This document shows, in pieces, positions 16,055 through 25,283 of a stretch of DNA of 64,000 nt (position 1 is the stretch's first letter; every line of letters starts with the position of its first letter). The DNA comes from an uncultured Oribacterium sp. GTDB taxonomy: Bacteria; Bacillota; Clostridia; Lachnospirales; Lachnospiraceae. The stretch is taken from the NCBI GenBank assembly GCA_946413525.1, contig CAMKKZ010000002.1, positions 1 through 64,000 on the forward strand, in the 5' to 3' direction. The translations under genes and the position numbers were made by a program. A model generated the notes under the pieces. The model had not been told where the DNA came from and made no database searches. It worked only from the letters and a program-made list of their open reading frames with translations.

Positions 16055-18046
16055 TCACAAGGTTTCTCGCTTCTGTGAACACAAATAATTATCAAATCTC
16101 GAAAATTCGGTATCACCGTAGAAAACATCTACATTATCTAATTTTATTTTACAGCTAAAACAATTTCGGTCATCGTAAATCTTATTAATAAAACTTCTTT
16201 CTGTCCGCTCATCCTGCTTATCAAATTTAACTGGCTTTGTTATATGAAACTTACTACAGTACTTACTAAACTGGTTGTTTTCATCTATATCAAAAGCAGG
16301 AATAGCCAGGTTCACCCCATGCGGATATTGGAATTCGTCATCACCCTGCGCTGATAGGTAGGCTATGCCGTCAATTCCTACTCTTTGAATAACATCCATA
16401 AGACACTGGGATATGAGGTACTCATACTTCTTTTCTAGGCTCGTATTCTTGATTCTATATGACATTGCAAGCACCAATGGATAGAGTTTTAGCATTGCGC
16501 GCTGTAAATCTATGCAATTCCCTTTTTCCTTTTCTGTACCCCTCCACCCGATACCATCAATGAGATATTGTGATATGGCAAGGTTAAGGACTTTCAACCT
16601 TTTCCCATCCTCAGTCGGCATAAAGGCAGAACCGTAGAGTTCCTGCGTATCTTCATTCCACCTACACTCTTTCGCACAAATCCACGAAGTTACAGCCAAG
16701 TACAAACACGGGTTCCCCTTTCTGCTATACCTCATATCACAGGCTTTTGAAGCCAATTTATACGGCAAATGGACGATGTCTTCAAGTTTTGATATAGTAG
16801 TAAGATTATCATTTATACTTTTCGTCCTCACCCTAAAGAACGTAAGGCTTGTAGTTAGGCTCTTCCTATACGTACTATCAAAACCGGGGACTCTCAAACA
16901 CTGATACGGTGCTAGCCCCCTAAATGCGTATGACTCATCAAGATTACTCACTAAAAATCCCTCGTCAATGAAAGGTTTCAAGAAATCACCTAGCAATCTT
17001 TCCGCTGCACATCTATTTTCATCCTTTAGTTGCATGAAGATAGTCTTGATGCTTTCACAGTTATTTTGAACGGATGTAATCAAGTCCTTGTCATATGCAA
17101 AGGCTGGCTTGTCCAATGCATCAAGAAACTCATCCAGCTTTGCCCTTAAATCGTTCTCATAGTCTTGATTGCTCTCTACCTCGATAGGTAATCCTGCAAC
17201 ATTTATATTCCTATCTTTATATGCTTGAGACCAAGTGTCGAAATTATACTCATTCAGTGAAAAGAGTTGTTTGTGACACTCGTTACCTTTTAACTTATAC
17301 TTCTTTATCTCCCCTTCAACCGAGTAAATCCGAGCGTCTTTCCAGCCACATATGGCCATCGTCTCCCTCGCCTCTTCTAACGAGTATCCCACGGGATTAC
17401 AATCTTTTTTAGGAATCCACGCTTCATTGTCATGCACAATAATTAGATTATTTGGAATGTTATTTGGTGAAAGCTGCTTTAATGCATCATCAATAACCAC
17501 ATATTGCTTTCTACATTCCGAACAGCTAAAAAAACATGAAACGGTAGATTTCAGTACCTCTCCACACTCGCAGACCCAGCTTGTCTGCTTTGCCGGGACA
17601 CCAGCAAATAATGCGTGCGGCGGTACATCAGAAGTTACCACTGCTCCATCTGCAATTGTGGCGTAAGCCCCCACTTCATGACCACAGACGATGGTAGCGT
17701 TTGCACCTATAGTAGCGTCATGGCAAATCAAAATTGGTTTATGCTTATGGTTCTTTGGATATTTAGCGCGACGGGTCAAATCATTCGTAAACACACAGCC
17801 GGAACCACAAAATACATAATCTTCTAAAGTCACTCCTTCGCAAACTGATACGTTATTCTGAATTTTAACGTGAGAACCTATCATAACATTGTTTGAAATA
17901 TTCACATTCTGCCCTAACGAACAGGCTTCCCCAATCACCGTGCCAGATTGGACGTGGCAAAATTGCCTGATTATGGTATCCTTTCCAATTGTGACATGAT
18001 CATCTATTATTGCTGATTCGTGTTTAATAAAACCTTTATCTTCCAA
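16055..18046 (-). CDS. Fusion of WbpD/WlbB-type sugar N-acetyltransferase with a RES-domain (NAD-degrading toxin-like) protein
   Basis: 663 residues in one uninterrupted frame. Residues 1-155 are a left-handed beta-helix acetyltransferase of the WbpD/WlbB type (VFCGSGCVFTND at 78-89; IADGAVVTSDVPPHALFAGVPA). Residues 159-178 form a zinc-ribbon-like CxCG...CSEC. At about residue 200 the sugar enzyme would normally end, but the frame continues. Residues 400-570 carry the marks of a RES domain: FFRVR (Arg405/407), RYSRKGNPCLYLA (439-451), Glu460 in AKECR, and DGIAYLS (Ser565). RES enzymes in RES-Xre systems destroy NAD. No Xre-type antitoxin gene is next to it. Start is TTG 18046 with ggaga upstream. 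It has its own candidate promoter and terminator, like an independent cassette. Confidence 0.75.
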   Translation of the reverse strand: MEDKGFIKHESAIIDDHVTIGKDTIIRQFCHVQSGTVIGEACSLGQNVNISNNVMIGSHVKIQNNVSVCEGVTLEDYVFCGSGCVFTNDLTRRAKYPKNHKHKPILICHDATIGANATIVCGHEVGAYATIADGAVVTSDVPPHALFAGVPAKQTSWVCECGEVLKSTVSCFFSCSECRKQYVVIDDALKQLSPNNIPNNLIIVHDNEAWIPKKDCNPVGYSLEEARETMAICGWKDARIYSVEGEIKKYKLKGNECHKQLFSLNEYNFDTWSQAYKDRNINVAGLPIEVESNQDYENDLRAKLDEFLDALDKPAFAYDKDLITSVQNNCESIKTIFMQLKDENRCAAERLLGDFLKPFIDEGFLVSNLDESYAFRGLAPYQCLRVPGFDSTYRKSLTTSLTFFRVRTKSINDNLTTISKLEDIVHLPYKLASKACDMRYSRKGNPCLYLAVTSWICAKECRWNEDTQELYGSAFMPTEDGKRLKVLNLAISQYLIDGIGWRGTEKEKGNCIDLQRAMLKLYPLVLAMSYRIKNTSLEKKYEYLISQCLMDVIQRVGIDGIAYLSAQGDDEFQYPHGVNLAIPAFDIDENNQFSKYCSKFHITKPVKFDKQDERTERSFINKIYDDRNCFSCKIKLDNVDVFYGDTEFSRFDNYLCSQKRETL

Positions 18047-18087
18047 TTCTGTATCTCCATTTCGTAATACTACATATTTTTTAGGAA

Positions 18088-18116
18088 TTTAAACTACTTT
18101 AAACCTAAATAGTCAA
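18088..18116 (-). promoter_or_regulatory. Candidate promoter of the WbpD-RES fusion gene
   Basis: Minus strand: TTGACT (18116-18111), 17-bp spacer, TTTAAA (18093-18088), about 42 bp before the TTG start. The -35 is good, the -10 only 4 of 6. Together with the terminator at 15536-15594 it would make this gene a self-contained unit. Confidence 0.35.
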
Positions 18117-18171
18117 ACTTATTGTGGTAAAACCATGGTAATAAACGATTCAAATTCATCATTCCAGTGCC

Positions 18172-18378
18172 TTGGTGTTAAAGTATGCTGTACATCTACC
18201 AATAATAGACCGTATGCGCCGAAGAATCCTGGCTAACAATCCGACCTTTGAGATTAGCACTTATACGAACCAGAATCCAGGGAACAGGAAGCTCCTTGTG
18301 GGCGATAACACGCCCCCGATTCCTAAACTGAACACATTTGCTTGCCCGTTTGCACAGCCCGAGACGGGAGGTCCATGA
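18172..18378 (+). pseudogene. Degenerate 3' remnant paralogous to the fragment at 2-172
   Basis: A 68-codon frame whose last 45 codons align with the gene end at 2-172 (QNPGNRKLLVGD against QDSENRKFFVDD, then CP followed by a short polar tail). At DNA level the match includes acgcccccgattc. No ribosome site precedes it, and the upstream part resembles no family I know. It looks like a leftover of a gene whose other copy stands at the far end of the locus. Confidence 0.4.
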
Positions 18379-18444
18379 TCATCACAATAAGACCAAATGA
18401 ATAAATTATTTTCTATAGTTCCATCCTTAATCCATTATGCAAAA

Positions 18445-18497
18445 AGCCCTCCATACATGGATCCAACTGTCATATCAGCTCCATGTATGGAGGGCTC
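18445..18497. terminator. Perfect 17-bp inverted repeat hairpin within the locus
   Basis: agccctccatacatgga (18445-18461) and its exact reverse complement (18480-18496) with an 18-nt loop, then cttaatg. The same core recurs at 8743-8788, and both are followed by ttatttcacaaat-like sequence. It may terminate transcription between the GT4 and the fusion gene; the T tract is poor, so a mobile-element or protein-binding role is also possible. The rest of the 18047-18770 spacer holds the remnant above and no other gene. Confidence 0.5.
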
Positions 18498-18770
18498 TTA
18501 ATGTTATTTCACAAATTATCATGTATTCTTCGTCTATTTTATTATGAAATACCACAGTGTTCCAAAATCTCCCATCACCGCTGATCCATATATGTGATTA
18601 TTCATCAAAAGTACAAGAGGCCGATTCCTTCACTGTTTATAGTATATAGGAGTTCTAATGTGCCGTAGAATGAAAATATTTCGCTACATTTCGAAGTAAT
18701 GATATGTTTCGCAAAGCTCAAATATTGGATATATATTTGAGTGATCTACAATTGCATTGCATCACATGAA

Positions 18771-20072
18771 TCATCTTGTTTTGCTACTCTTTTCCAAATG
18801 TTTCTCACTTATATATTTTCTTCTCATTGAAATCAAATAATCCTCAAACTGCTTATTTACAATCACGGAATCAAACATTTCTCTGAAACAATGCAGGCCA
18901 TTTCTACCCAAAGCTTTGCGTTTGTCCTCATCCTCATATAGCTCCAGGATTTTTCTCATACAATCATGAACATCATCAGATTCATACGTAAGCCCCATAT
19001 CCCTTTCAGAAATAAAGGTCTTTGCAAATCCAGATAAAGAATTTAATATTGGCAATTCCTCTGATATGTATTGAATGGCCTTATTGCCAAAAGCGTCCTT
19101 GAAATCAAAAGTATTCTTATAACTTAACGCTCCACACTTTGCCACTTTCATCAGGGACACCATCTGATAATTGTTAAGCCAGCCAGCAAACACTATATTA
19201 TTGCAATCCCCTGCAATATCTCTTAGCTCTTTTTCTCTATCTCCTCCACCGCCAAGAACCAGTCTTATGTCTGGATGGCTCGCTGACAAAGCCATAACAG
19301 CTTTGATAAGAATATCTACTGCAACAACAGAGCTAAATGTACCAAAAAAACATATAATCCAGTCATTCGGCGTTATCCCCTTTTCTCGCCACCATTCTTC
19401 TTGAATTTTTAACAGCCCGACATCCAATTCTACCTTTCTGTTTCCTATATAAATTGTCTTATCATTATCACCTGGCTCTCGTCCGGCATAAAGGCAAGCC
19501 CACCGTGTTATGGACTCTATCATCCCTGTTATGCCATAAGCCTCACTAAACAACCTTCTGGCAACCCCCTTCAAAGGAGAAATTATGATATTCCCGATCC
19601 CCCACAAAGGCTTCGGCAAGGCCCTTATAAAAAGATCCGGCCATTGATCCCGCGCATCCAAAATTACAGGAACACCGTATCTCTTGCCGTAATCGAGAGC
19701 GGCTTTTGGAAATTCCATGTTTGGATAAGAGCAAAGAATGATGTCAGGCTTTGTGAATTTTTTTGCCAACCTGCGAAATTGCCTTGACAGGAGCTTATGG
19801 TAGATGATTCGACTGACTGAGATATTTTTTTGATACGAAATCGGTGAATGGAGCAAAACAAGTCTCTCATTCTCACTAATAATTTTAAGCTCGTTACGCT
19901 TCGTTACGTATTTCTTTCCCTGATGTACAAAAGATGACGACCACCAGGTAACCTTGTGACCCTGACGGGCCAGATATTCCGCCAGCGCACCTGTCCTCAT
20001 CAAACGTGCATCACTATTTACAGGAAGAGTCTCCCCTTCCTTAATCAACCATATCCTCAGCTTTTCTGTCAT
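18771..20072 (-). CDS. GT4-family (WbuB-like) glycosyltransferase
   Basis: 433 residues with the GT-B arrangement. The N-terminal half has RTGALAEYLARQGHKVTWWSSSF and ILDARDQWPDLF, as in WbuB-like GT4 enzymes that transfer N-acetylated amino sugars in O-antigen synthesis. The C-terminal half has FFGTFSSVVAVD and LGGGGDREKELR, a donor-binding loop, and GNKAIQYISEELPIL. It starts 3 bp after the E1-beta stop. It is the last gene before a 724-bp spacer. The sugar it transfers is unknown; an amino-deoxy sugar would fit its relatives. Confidence 0.85.
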   Translation of the reverse strand: MTEKLRIWLIKEGETLPVNSDARLMRTGALAEYLARQGHKVTWWSSSFVHQGKKYVTKRNELKIISENERLVLLHSPISYQKNISVSRIIYHKLLSRQFRRLAKKFTKPDIILCSYPNMEFPKAALDYGKRYGVPVILDARDQWPDLFIRALPKPLWGIGNIIISPLKGVARRLFSEAYGITGMIESITRWACLYAGREPGDNDKTIYIGNRKVELDVGLLKIQEEWWREKGITPNDWIICFFGTFSSVVAVDILIKAVMALSASHPDIRLVLGGGGDREKELRDIAGDCNNIVFAGWLNNYQMVSLMKVAKCGALSYKNTFDFKDAFGNKAIQYISEELPILNSLSGFAKTFISERDMGLTYESDDVHDCMRKILELYEDEDKRKALGRNGLHCFREMFDSVIVNKQFEDYLISMRRKYISEKHLEKSSKTR

Positions 20073-20075
20073 TTT

Positions 20076-21059
20076 TTACCCGTATTGCATTACATATTTT
20101 GACGCATTAATGATTGTCTTTCTATCTGGATAGTACGCCTCCTCCAGCGATTGACTTGCAGGTGCCGGTGCATCTGGAAGGGTTACAAGCTCCACCGGTG
20201 AGTGCAATTCCTTATAATGCTCTTTATATACACCTTCAGCAATGGACGCAGCTACACTTGAAAAATACCATTCCGCTATGGCAATCACTACCCTTTTCGT
20301 CTTTTTGACGCTATTGTTCACTGTTTCCATATCTACGGGCTTGATTGTGCGGAGGTCTACCACTTCAGTTGAAATGCCTTCTTTAGCGAGTTCATCCGCT
20401 GCCTCTATCGCCTCCTTCACCATAAACGATGCTGCAACAATACTAAGGTCTGATCCTTCTCGAAGTATATTCGCCCTGCCGATTGGTGTTTCGTAATCCC
20501 CTTCTGGTACATCATCTTCAACTTCGTACAACCAGCGGTCATCAATATATATCACAGGATCCGGATCCCTCAGTGCCGCAAGCAAAAGCCCCTTTGCGTC
20601 TTTTGCCGTTGCTGGTGTCACAACTTTGAGGCCGGGAATATTTGCGTATATTCCAAAAGGGCTCTGTGAATGCTGGGCTCCCTGTTCCCCTCCCCTGTTA
20701 ACGATTCCGCGGATTACAATCGGCACATTTATTTTCCCATTGAACATATAGTTCCATGAGGCACAATGATTAATGATCTGATCCAGCGTAAGATACATGA
20801 AATCCATGCGCGGATGAAATACAACCGGATGCGCGCCGGCCATTGCGGCGCCGATACATGCCCCTGTCATTGCAGCCTCACTCACCGGTGAATCCATTAC
20901 GCGCTCTGCGCCAAACTCATCCGCCAATCCCGTAGTTGTCCGACCTACAAACCAGGGATTATTCACTCCTTGCCCTATCAGGAAGCACTTTGGATCTTTT
21001 TCCAGCGCAATCCGATGTGCTTCATTGATTGCGTCACCATAACTCAACAACCTGCTCAT
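20076..21059 (-). CDS. ThDP-dependent 2-oxoacid dehydrogenase E1 component, beta subunit (orphan)
   Basis: 327 residues, full E1-beta length with a transketolase-type pyrimidine-binding domain (DSPVSEAAMTGACIGAAMAG; GAQHSQSPF) and a C-terminal transketolase domain (VDLRTIKPVD). The ATG overlaps the E1-alpha stop by 4 bp, so the two subunits are coupled. No E2 acyltransferase, lipoyl domain or E3 gene occurs in the locus, so it is unlikely to form a classical dehydrogenase complex. PDH-E1-like pairs of this kind are reported for two-carbon branched sugars in macrolide deoxysugar pathways (from memory, aldgarose), and a sugar-modifying carboligase is a plausible role. Confidence 0.88.
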   Translation of the reverse strand: MSRLLSYGDAINEAHRIALEKDPKCFLIGQGVNNPWFVGRTTTGLADEFGAERVMDSPVSEAAMTGACIGAAMAGAHPVVFHPRMDFMYLTLDQIINHCASWNYMFNGKINVPIVIRGIVNRGGEQGAQHSQSPFGIYANIPGLKVVTPATAKDAKGLLLAALRDPDPVIYIDDRWLYEVEDDVPEGDYETPIGRANILREGSDLSIVAASFMVKEAIEAADELAKEGISTEVVDLRTIKPVDMETVNNSVKKTKRVVIAIAEWYFSSVAASIAEGVYKEHYKELHSPVELVTLPDAPAPASQSLEEAYYPDRKTIINASKYVMQYG

Positions 21060-22087
21060 ACTGGCATAACCTCTTTGCTGTAAACATGACGAAGAAGCGT
21101 GTCCGGCGATGGTTTCGGATCCTTCAGTGCCTTGTCCTCTGCAATGTCAACCTTTTCCTGAATCTTTTTATGTATCATCTCCAACTCTTTCTCAGAAACG
21201 GTTCCCTCGCCTTTCAGCTTATTCTCCAGGTTTGCAATAGGATCTCTTCTCTTCCAGTAATCCAGTTCTTCCCGGCTCCTTAATCCAACGTCAATATCAT
21301 CACGATTTCCAACGTGTCCAAGCCAACGATAAGTTCTGGTTTCAATGTATTGCGGTCCCTCTCCGTTCCTTAACCGTTCCACTGCATCCATTGCTGCCGA
21401 ATTCACTGCGAATAAATCATTTCCGTCAACGATTTCTGTATGAAGCCCATGTGCTCTTGCCACTTCATATATATTGTCGTTCACTCTTCTGTCCTTTAGT
21501 GCTGCCGATGCCGCATACAAATTATTTTCGCAAATATATAATACAGGTAATTTTTTTACCGCTGCAAAATTTAAAGATTCATGCCATATTCCCTCTTCTG
21601 GCACACAGTCCCCATGAAATATGCAGCTGATATTATCTTCATGGAAAATCTTGCTTTTGAACGCCGGCCCAAGTCCGATGCCTACCGTCCCTGCCACTAT
21701 CGAGGATGAACCCAGCAATCCAACAGAAGGGTCGCATAAATGCATGGATCCGCCTCTTCCTCCGGAACACCCTGTCTCCCGGCAGTATATTTCAGCAAAC
21801 AGTTCATTCACATCGCCTCCTTTTGCAAGGAAATGTCCATGAGATCTGTGCGTGCTGAACACATAATCAGTATCCCTAAGCGCAAAGCATACCCCGACTG
21901 CGTCGGCCTCCTGGCCTATGTAAAGATGACATGGAGTAAAAACCTTCTTCTCCTCCACCCTTTTTGCGATTCTTTGTTCTGTAAGCCGAATAAGCAGCAT
22001 TCTCTCAAGCATGGAAAGAATCGTTTCTTTTTTTATGCCTTTTTTGTTTTCTAATACTGGAAGTTCTGGCACTGTAAACTGAACCAT
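21056..22087 (-). CDS. ThDP-dependent 2-oxoacid dehydrogenase E1 component, alpha subunit (orphan)
   Basis: 343 residues of the AcoA/PdhA type. GQEADAVG, then the ThDP/Mg motif that starts at HGDC (158-161) and ends at ENN (187-189). The usual GDG is GDC here (Cys161), a noticeable variation in the cofactor site. Coupled to the beta subunit. It lies next to the aldo/keto reductase gene (30 bp gap). The pair should decarboxylate a 2-oxoacid such as pyruvate and pass the two-carbon unit to an unknown acceptor. Function in polymer synthesis is inferred from place only. Confidence 0.87.
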   Translation of the reverse strand: MVQFTVPELPVLENKKGIKKETILSMLERMLLIRLTEQRIAKRVEEKKVFTPCHLYIGQEADAVGVCFALRDTDYVFSTHRSHGHFLAKGGDVNELFAEIYCRETGCSGGRGGSMHLCDPSVGLLGSSSIVAGTVGIGLGPAFKSKIFHEDNISCIFHGDCVPEEGIWHESLNFAAVKKLPVLYICENNLYAASAALKDRRVNDNIYEVARAHGLHTEIVDGNDLFAVNSAAMDAVERLRNGEGPQYIETRTYRWLGHVGNRDDIDVGLRSREELDYWKRRDPIANLENKLKGEGTVSEKELEMIHKKIQEKVDIAEDKALKDPKPSPDTLLRHVYSKEVMPV

Positions 22088-22117
22088 CTCTTTACCCCTG
22101 TATGTAATACTCTTGAT

Positions 22118-23059
22118 TCATCCTGATTTATCCAAAAGTGCTGCAATATCTTCTTCCAGGAGATTCCAATCCGATGATTTGCATATCTCCTCAACCTGAT
22201 TTCGTCTCTTCATACCCACGAGGGCAACTGAATCCCTTAAATAGTCTAGAATGAAACGAATCGCAATGGCTGTAGGTTCTTTTCCATATTTACTGCCAAG
22301 CTTTCTCAATTCATCAACTATATCCAGGTTTTTTTGCAGCTTTTCACCATGAAAATTCGGATATGTTGCTCGTGATCTTCTGTCATTTTTTTCAAAAACA
22401 ACATCCCGTCCATATTTTCCGGTAAGGATGCCCTGTCCCAAACTGCCCCACGTAAAAGGAGTAACATCTATGTCTTCAGCAATCCTAATGATATCTCCTT
22501 CATAATCCCTGAAAGCCAGACTGTACTGATCCTGAAAGGAAACAAATCTTCCTTTAAAAGGGAGTAGCGTTTCTATATCCCTTTCAAGGACATTCGAAAG
22601 CCCGTAATATCGAATCTTCCCTTCCTTTTTCAGTTGTTCCAATACTCCGATGACATCAACTATTGGAGTGATCCCATCAAGATTATGGATCTGATATATA
22701 TCTATATAGTCCGTCTGCAGCCTTGTCAGACTTCCTTCTATTGCCTTCCGGATCCACTTCGGTGAATTATCATAATATGTCCTTGTGTTGTCCTCTGTTC
22801 TTCTTACTCCAAATTTAGAAGCAATAAAAACCTTGTCACGTCTTCCTTTAAGAGCCTTCCCCAGAATTGTCTCGGCTGTACCAAGTCCATATACATCCGC
22901 CGTATCAAAAAAATTAATTCCCTTATCTATACCGCTATGTACGGCATCTATGAGCTCCGCTTCGTTTGTTTCGCCCCATGCGTGACCGCCCATGGGATCA
23001 CCGCCCAGGCATATCCTCGAAACACTCAAATCTGAATTTCGCAATGTCAGATATTCCAT
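22118..23059 (-). CDS. Aldo/keto reductase
   Basis: 313 residues. A TIM-barrel aldo/keto reductase with the catalytic tetrad in view: FFDTADVYG (Asp, Tyr), SKFG (Lys) and YQIHNLD (His), and a C-terminal NADP-binding segment. ATG 23059 is chosen because ggagaag sits 6 nt before GTG-ATG; a GTG start one codon earlier (23062) is equally possible. The stop of the sugar transferase gene touches it. Between the E1 pair and the sugar transferase it probably reduces a keto-sugar or a carboligation product; the substrate is not evident. Confidence 0.87.
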   Translation of the reverse strand: MEYLTLRNSDLSVSRICLGGDPMGGHAWGETNEAELIDAVHSGIDKGINFFDTADVYGLGTAETILGKALKGRRDKVFIASKFGVRRTEDNTRTYYDNSPKWIRKAIEGSLTRLQTDYIDIYQIHNLDGITPIVDVIGVLEQLKKEGKIRYYGLSNVLERDIETLLPFKGRFVSFQDQYSLAFRDYEGDIIRIAEDIDVTPFTWGSLGQGILTGKYGRDVVFEKNDRRSRATYPNFHGEKLQKNLDIVDELRKLGSKYGKEPTAIAIRFILDYLRDSVALVGMKRRNQVEEICKSSDWNLLEEDIAALLDKSG

Positions 23060-23062
23060 CAC

Positions 23063-23734
23063 TTACTTCTCCAATATACGCTCTAGAACTCCAATTATTG
23101 TTTTCAAAAATATCCTGACATCAGTAAGAAATGAGATTTCAGACACATACCTTACCCGTAGTTTATTCTTCTCACCAAGTATCTCCCTTTGGAAATATTC
23201 ATCCACATTTTCATCTCCAACCAGCTCATCCATATTTATGAATTTAAGAGAGCTGTAGTCTGTAATTCCCGGCCGTACTTCAAGTATGTATTTTTCCAAC
23301 CCTTTAAAACGTCTGACATATTCAAGCACTTCCGGCCTTGGGCCAACAAAGCTCATCTCACCTCTGATAATATTTATTAATTGCGGTATTTCATCTAGCT
23401 TTGTCTTTCTTAACAAGGCTCCTACTTTTGTCACTCTCGGATCATGAAACGCAGTGGTATAACCACCAATCTTATCAGCATTTTTTACCATTGACCGAAA
23501 CTTATAAATCCGAAATGTTTTGTTATGATATCCCCCTCTGTCGGCCTTATAGAGAACAGGAAGCCCATCCTCAAGCATTATTAATATAGATACTACAGCA
23601 TAAACCGGCAGCAGTACAAAGAATGCCGGTACAGCAATCAGAAGATCAATCAGATGCTTTATTTTGCGGTTATATATTCCATTGACACGTCTTCTAATCT
23701 TCCTTTCAAGCTCAAGTCTCTTTCCTTCTGTCAT
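23063..23734 (-). CDS. Undecaprenyl-phosphate sugar phosphotransferase (initiating transferase)
   Basis: 223 residues, the short PglC/WcaJ-catalytic-domain type: one N-terminal hydrophobic re-entrant helix (about 25-50), then KADRGGYHNKTFRIYKFRSM, TKVGALLRKTKLDEIPQLINI and the invariant FVGPRPE. It loads the first sugar phosphate onto undecaprenyl phosphate and so starts repeat-unit assembly. Lack of the extra N-terminal membrane domain places it in the monotopic group. It lies between the polymerase-like gene (upstream) and the aldo/keto reductase gene. Confidence 0.92.
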   Translation of the reverse strand: MTEGKRLELERKIRRRVNGIYNRKIKHLIDLLIAVPAFFVLLPVYAVVSILIMLEDGLPVLYKADRGGYHNKTFRIYKFRSMVKNADKIGGYTTAFHDPRVTKVGALLRKTKLDEIPQLINIIRGEMSFVGPRPEVLEYVRRFKGLEKYILEVRPGITDYSSLKFINMDELVGDENVDEYFQREILGEKNKLRVRYVSEISFLTDVRIFLKTIIGVLERILEK

Positions 23735-23908
23735 TCCGTGCTTGCTCCCATTCGTTACAATATGCCGCTACAGACCGGCCACGATTACATATAACAATGA
23801 CACAAAATTCGTGCATGCATCAAAATACGGATGGCAAAAGCATCTTTGCTATGTTCGTTCACAAATACGGATGATCTTACCCGTCCTACTGTTCTGACAT
23901 TCATATTT

Positions 23909-25195
23909 TTACCAAAAAGCAGCCTGCGCATCTGTTTCTGCCGACAATACCTTTTCTTTCTTTTGCCTGCACAAAAGCATACTGAAAGCCGAAACCAGCA
24001 CAAGGTACATCCAGACCCATTCCGAATAAAAATTCGAACTGGACGAAATGCTCACAATTGAAAAGCTCACGAAGCTTAATAATATTGTATTTTCAAGGCT
24101 GAATATCTGTTTGCTTTTCGTGCCAGCAGCAAGAATGCTGAAAAAAACCTTTAAATGAAAATAGACATAGAGCAGCATAAAGGGTATTCCAAAAGTAACC
24201 AATATTTCCGCATACCAATTGTGAATATAAGTCAACTGCCCAATATTGAAAATACTTCTGCTGCTCAGCCACTCATTGAGATTCCCCGCCCCAACACCAA
24301 AGCCATGAGTCACTACCAGAAAATGCAGTCCATTATTAATAAGATTGATCCTTGCTTTATCGCTTCCCGATTCCTCATTAATTGTATTCTGCTGAAAAAA
24401 CTCCGTCACAATCTGCCGCAAAGGGGCATACGACATATATAGAACAAGCAAAAAACCTACAACAGCCAGTAAAATCAGCTTTCTTTTGTTGGAATTCCTG
24501 CAAAAAACATGTAAATATGTAACCGCTAGAATCAGTAAAGTAAGCATGGCTGCCCTGGATCGGCTGCAAAGAATCATGTATATCGACAGCCCGAATAGTG
24601 CCGCGTAATAAATCCGGAATGGTGTCTTCTTTTCAGAGAAAAGCCTGTATACCGAAAAAGGCAGCATTGTCGTAACAAATGTGGCATAGTCATTCAGGTT
24701 ATGGAAAATCCCTATTGCGGCTTTCCCGTAATCATACGATGAGACATTTCCTGTTTCAAAAAGATATTTATCAACGCTTACTTCATACAATCCAATCAGA
24801 GAATGAATGAGAAGGGCATCGGCAGCCGCCCTCGCTGCCGCGTCAAAAGCCACCCGTCCATCGCATTTATATAAAATCTGCTGAAAAAGGATGGCGGTTG
24901 AAATCCAGACGAGGAAATACGCCCATGTGCCAATTTTCTCCGCCCTCCAGACGCTCCCGACAATCAAGATAAACCAGACATAAAAAAAGGAACTCTCAAC
25001 TTCCTGGTAAATCTTTATTTTCATCGAATACATCAGCCATACAAACAAAACGGCTATGGTGAACATTGAGATGTTAAGCCCTATGCGCAGTTTGAAAGCG
25101 GAAATATACCTTGGCACAAGGCACGCCAAAAGCACACAAATATACACTCCTGCAGCCAGATGGTCATGGAACCATGTTCTGTCTTCAGATATCAT
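23909..25195 (-). CDS. O-antigen ligase/polymerase-like (Wzy_C) membrane protein
   Basis: 428 residues, about 10-12 membrane spans with the family's large loop near residues 260-320 containing HGFGVGAGNLNEW and YIHNWYAEILVTFG, a pattern of Wzy/WaaL proteins (H...N...E). It may polymerise the repeat or ligate it to a carrier. With another polytopic protein at 5681-7054, the division of labour is unclear. It is followed by a 174-bp spacer before the sugar transferase gene. Confidence 0.8.
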   Translation of the reverse strand: MISEDRTWFHDHLAAGVYICVLLACLVPRYISAFKLRIGLNISMFTIAVLFVWLMYSMKIKIYQEVESSFFYVWFILIVGSVWRAEKIGTWAYFLVWISTAILFQQILYKCDGRVAFDAAARAAADALLIHSLIGLYEVSVDKYLFETGNVSSYDYGKAAIGIFHNLNDYATFVTTMLPFSVYRLFSEKKTPFRIYYAALFGLSIYMILCSRSRAAMLTLLILAVTYLHVFCRNSNKRKLILLAVVGFLLVLYMSYAPLRQIVTEFFQQNTINEESGSDKARINLINNGLHFLVVTHGFGVGAGNLNEWLSSRSIFNIGQLTYIHNWYAEILVTFGIPFMLLYVYFHLKVFFSILAAGTKSKQIFSLENTILLSFVSFSIVSISSSSNFYSEWVWMYLVLVSAFSMLLCRQKKEKVLSAETDAQAAFW

Positions 25196-25283
25196 TTTTT
25201 CTTACCATCTTTCATTTTTCAAAGCTGATCTTAGCCGCTATGATTCTCAGGATTAAGTGACTTTCCATATGCAAAACCGCGTA

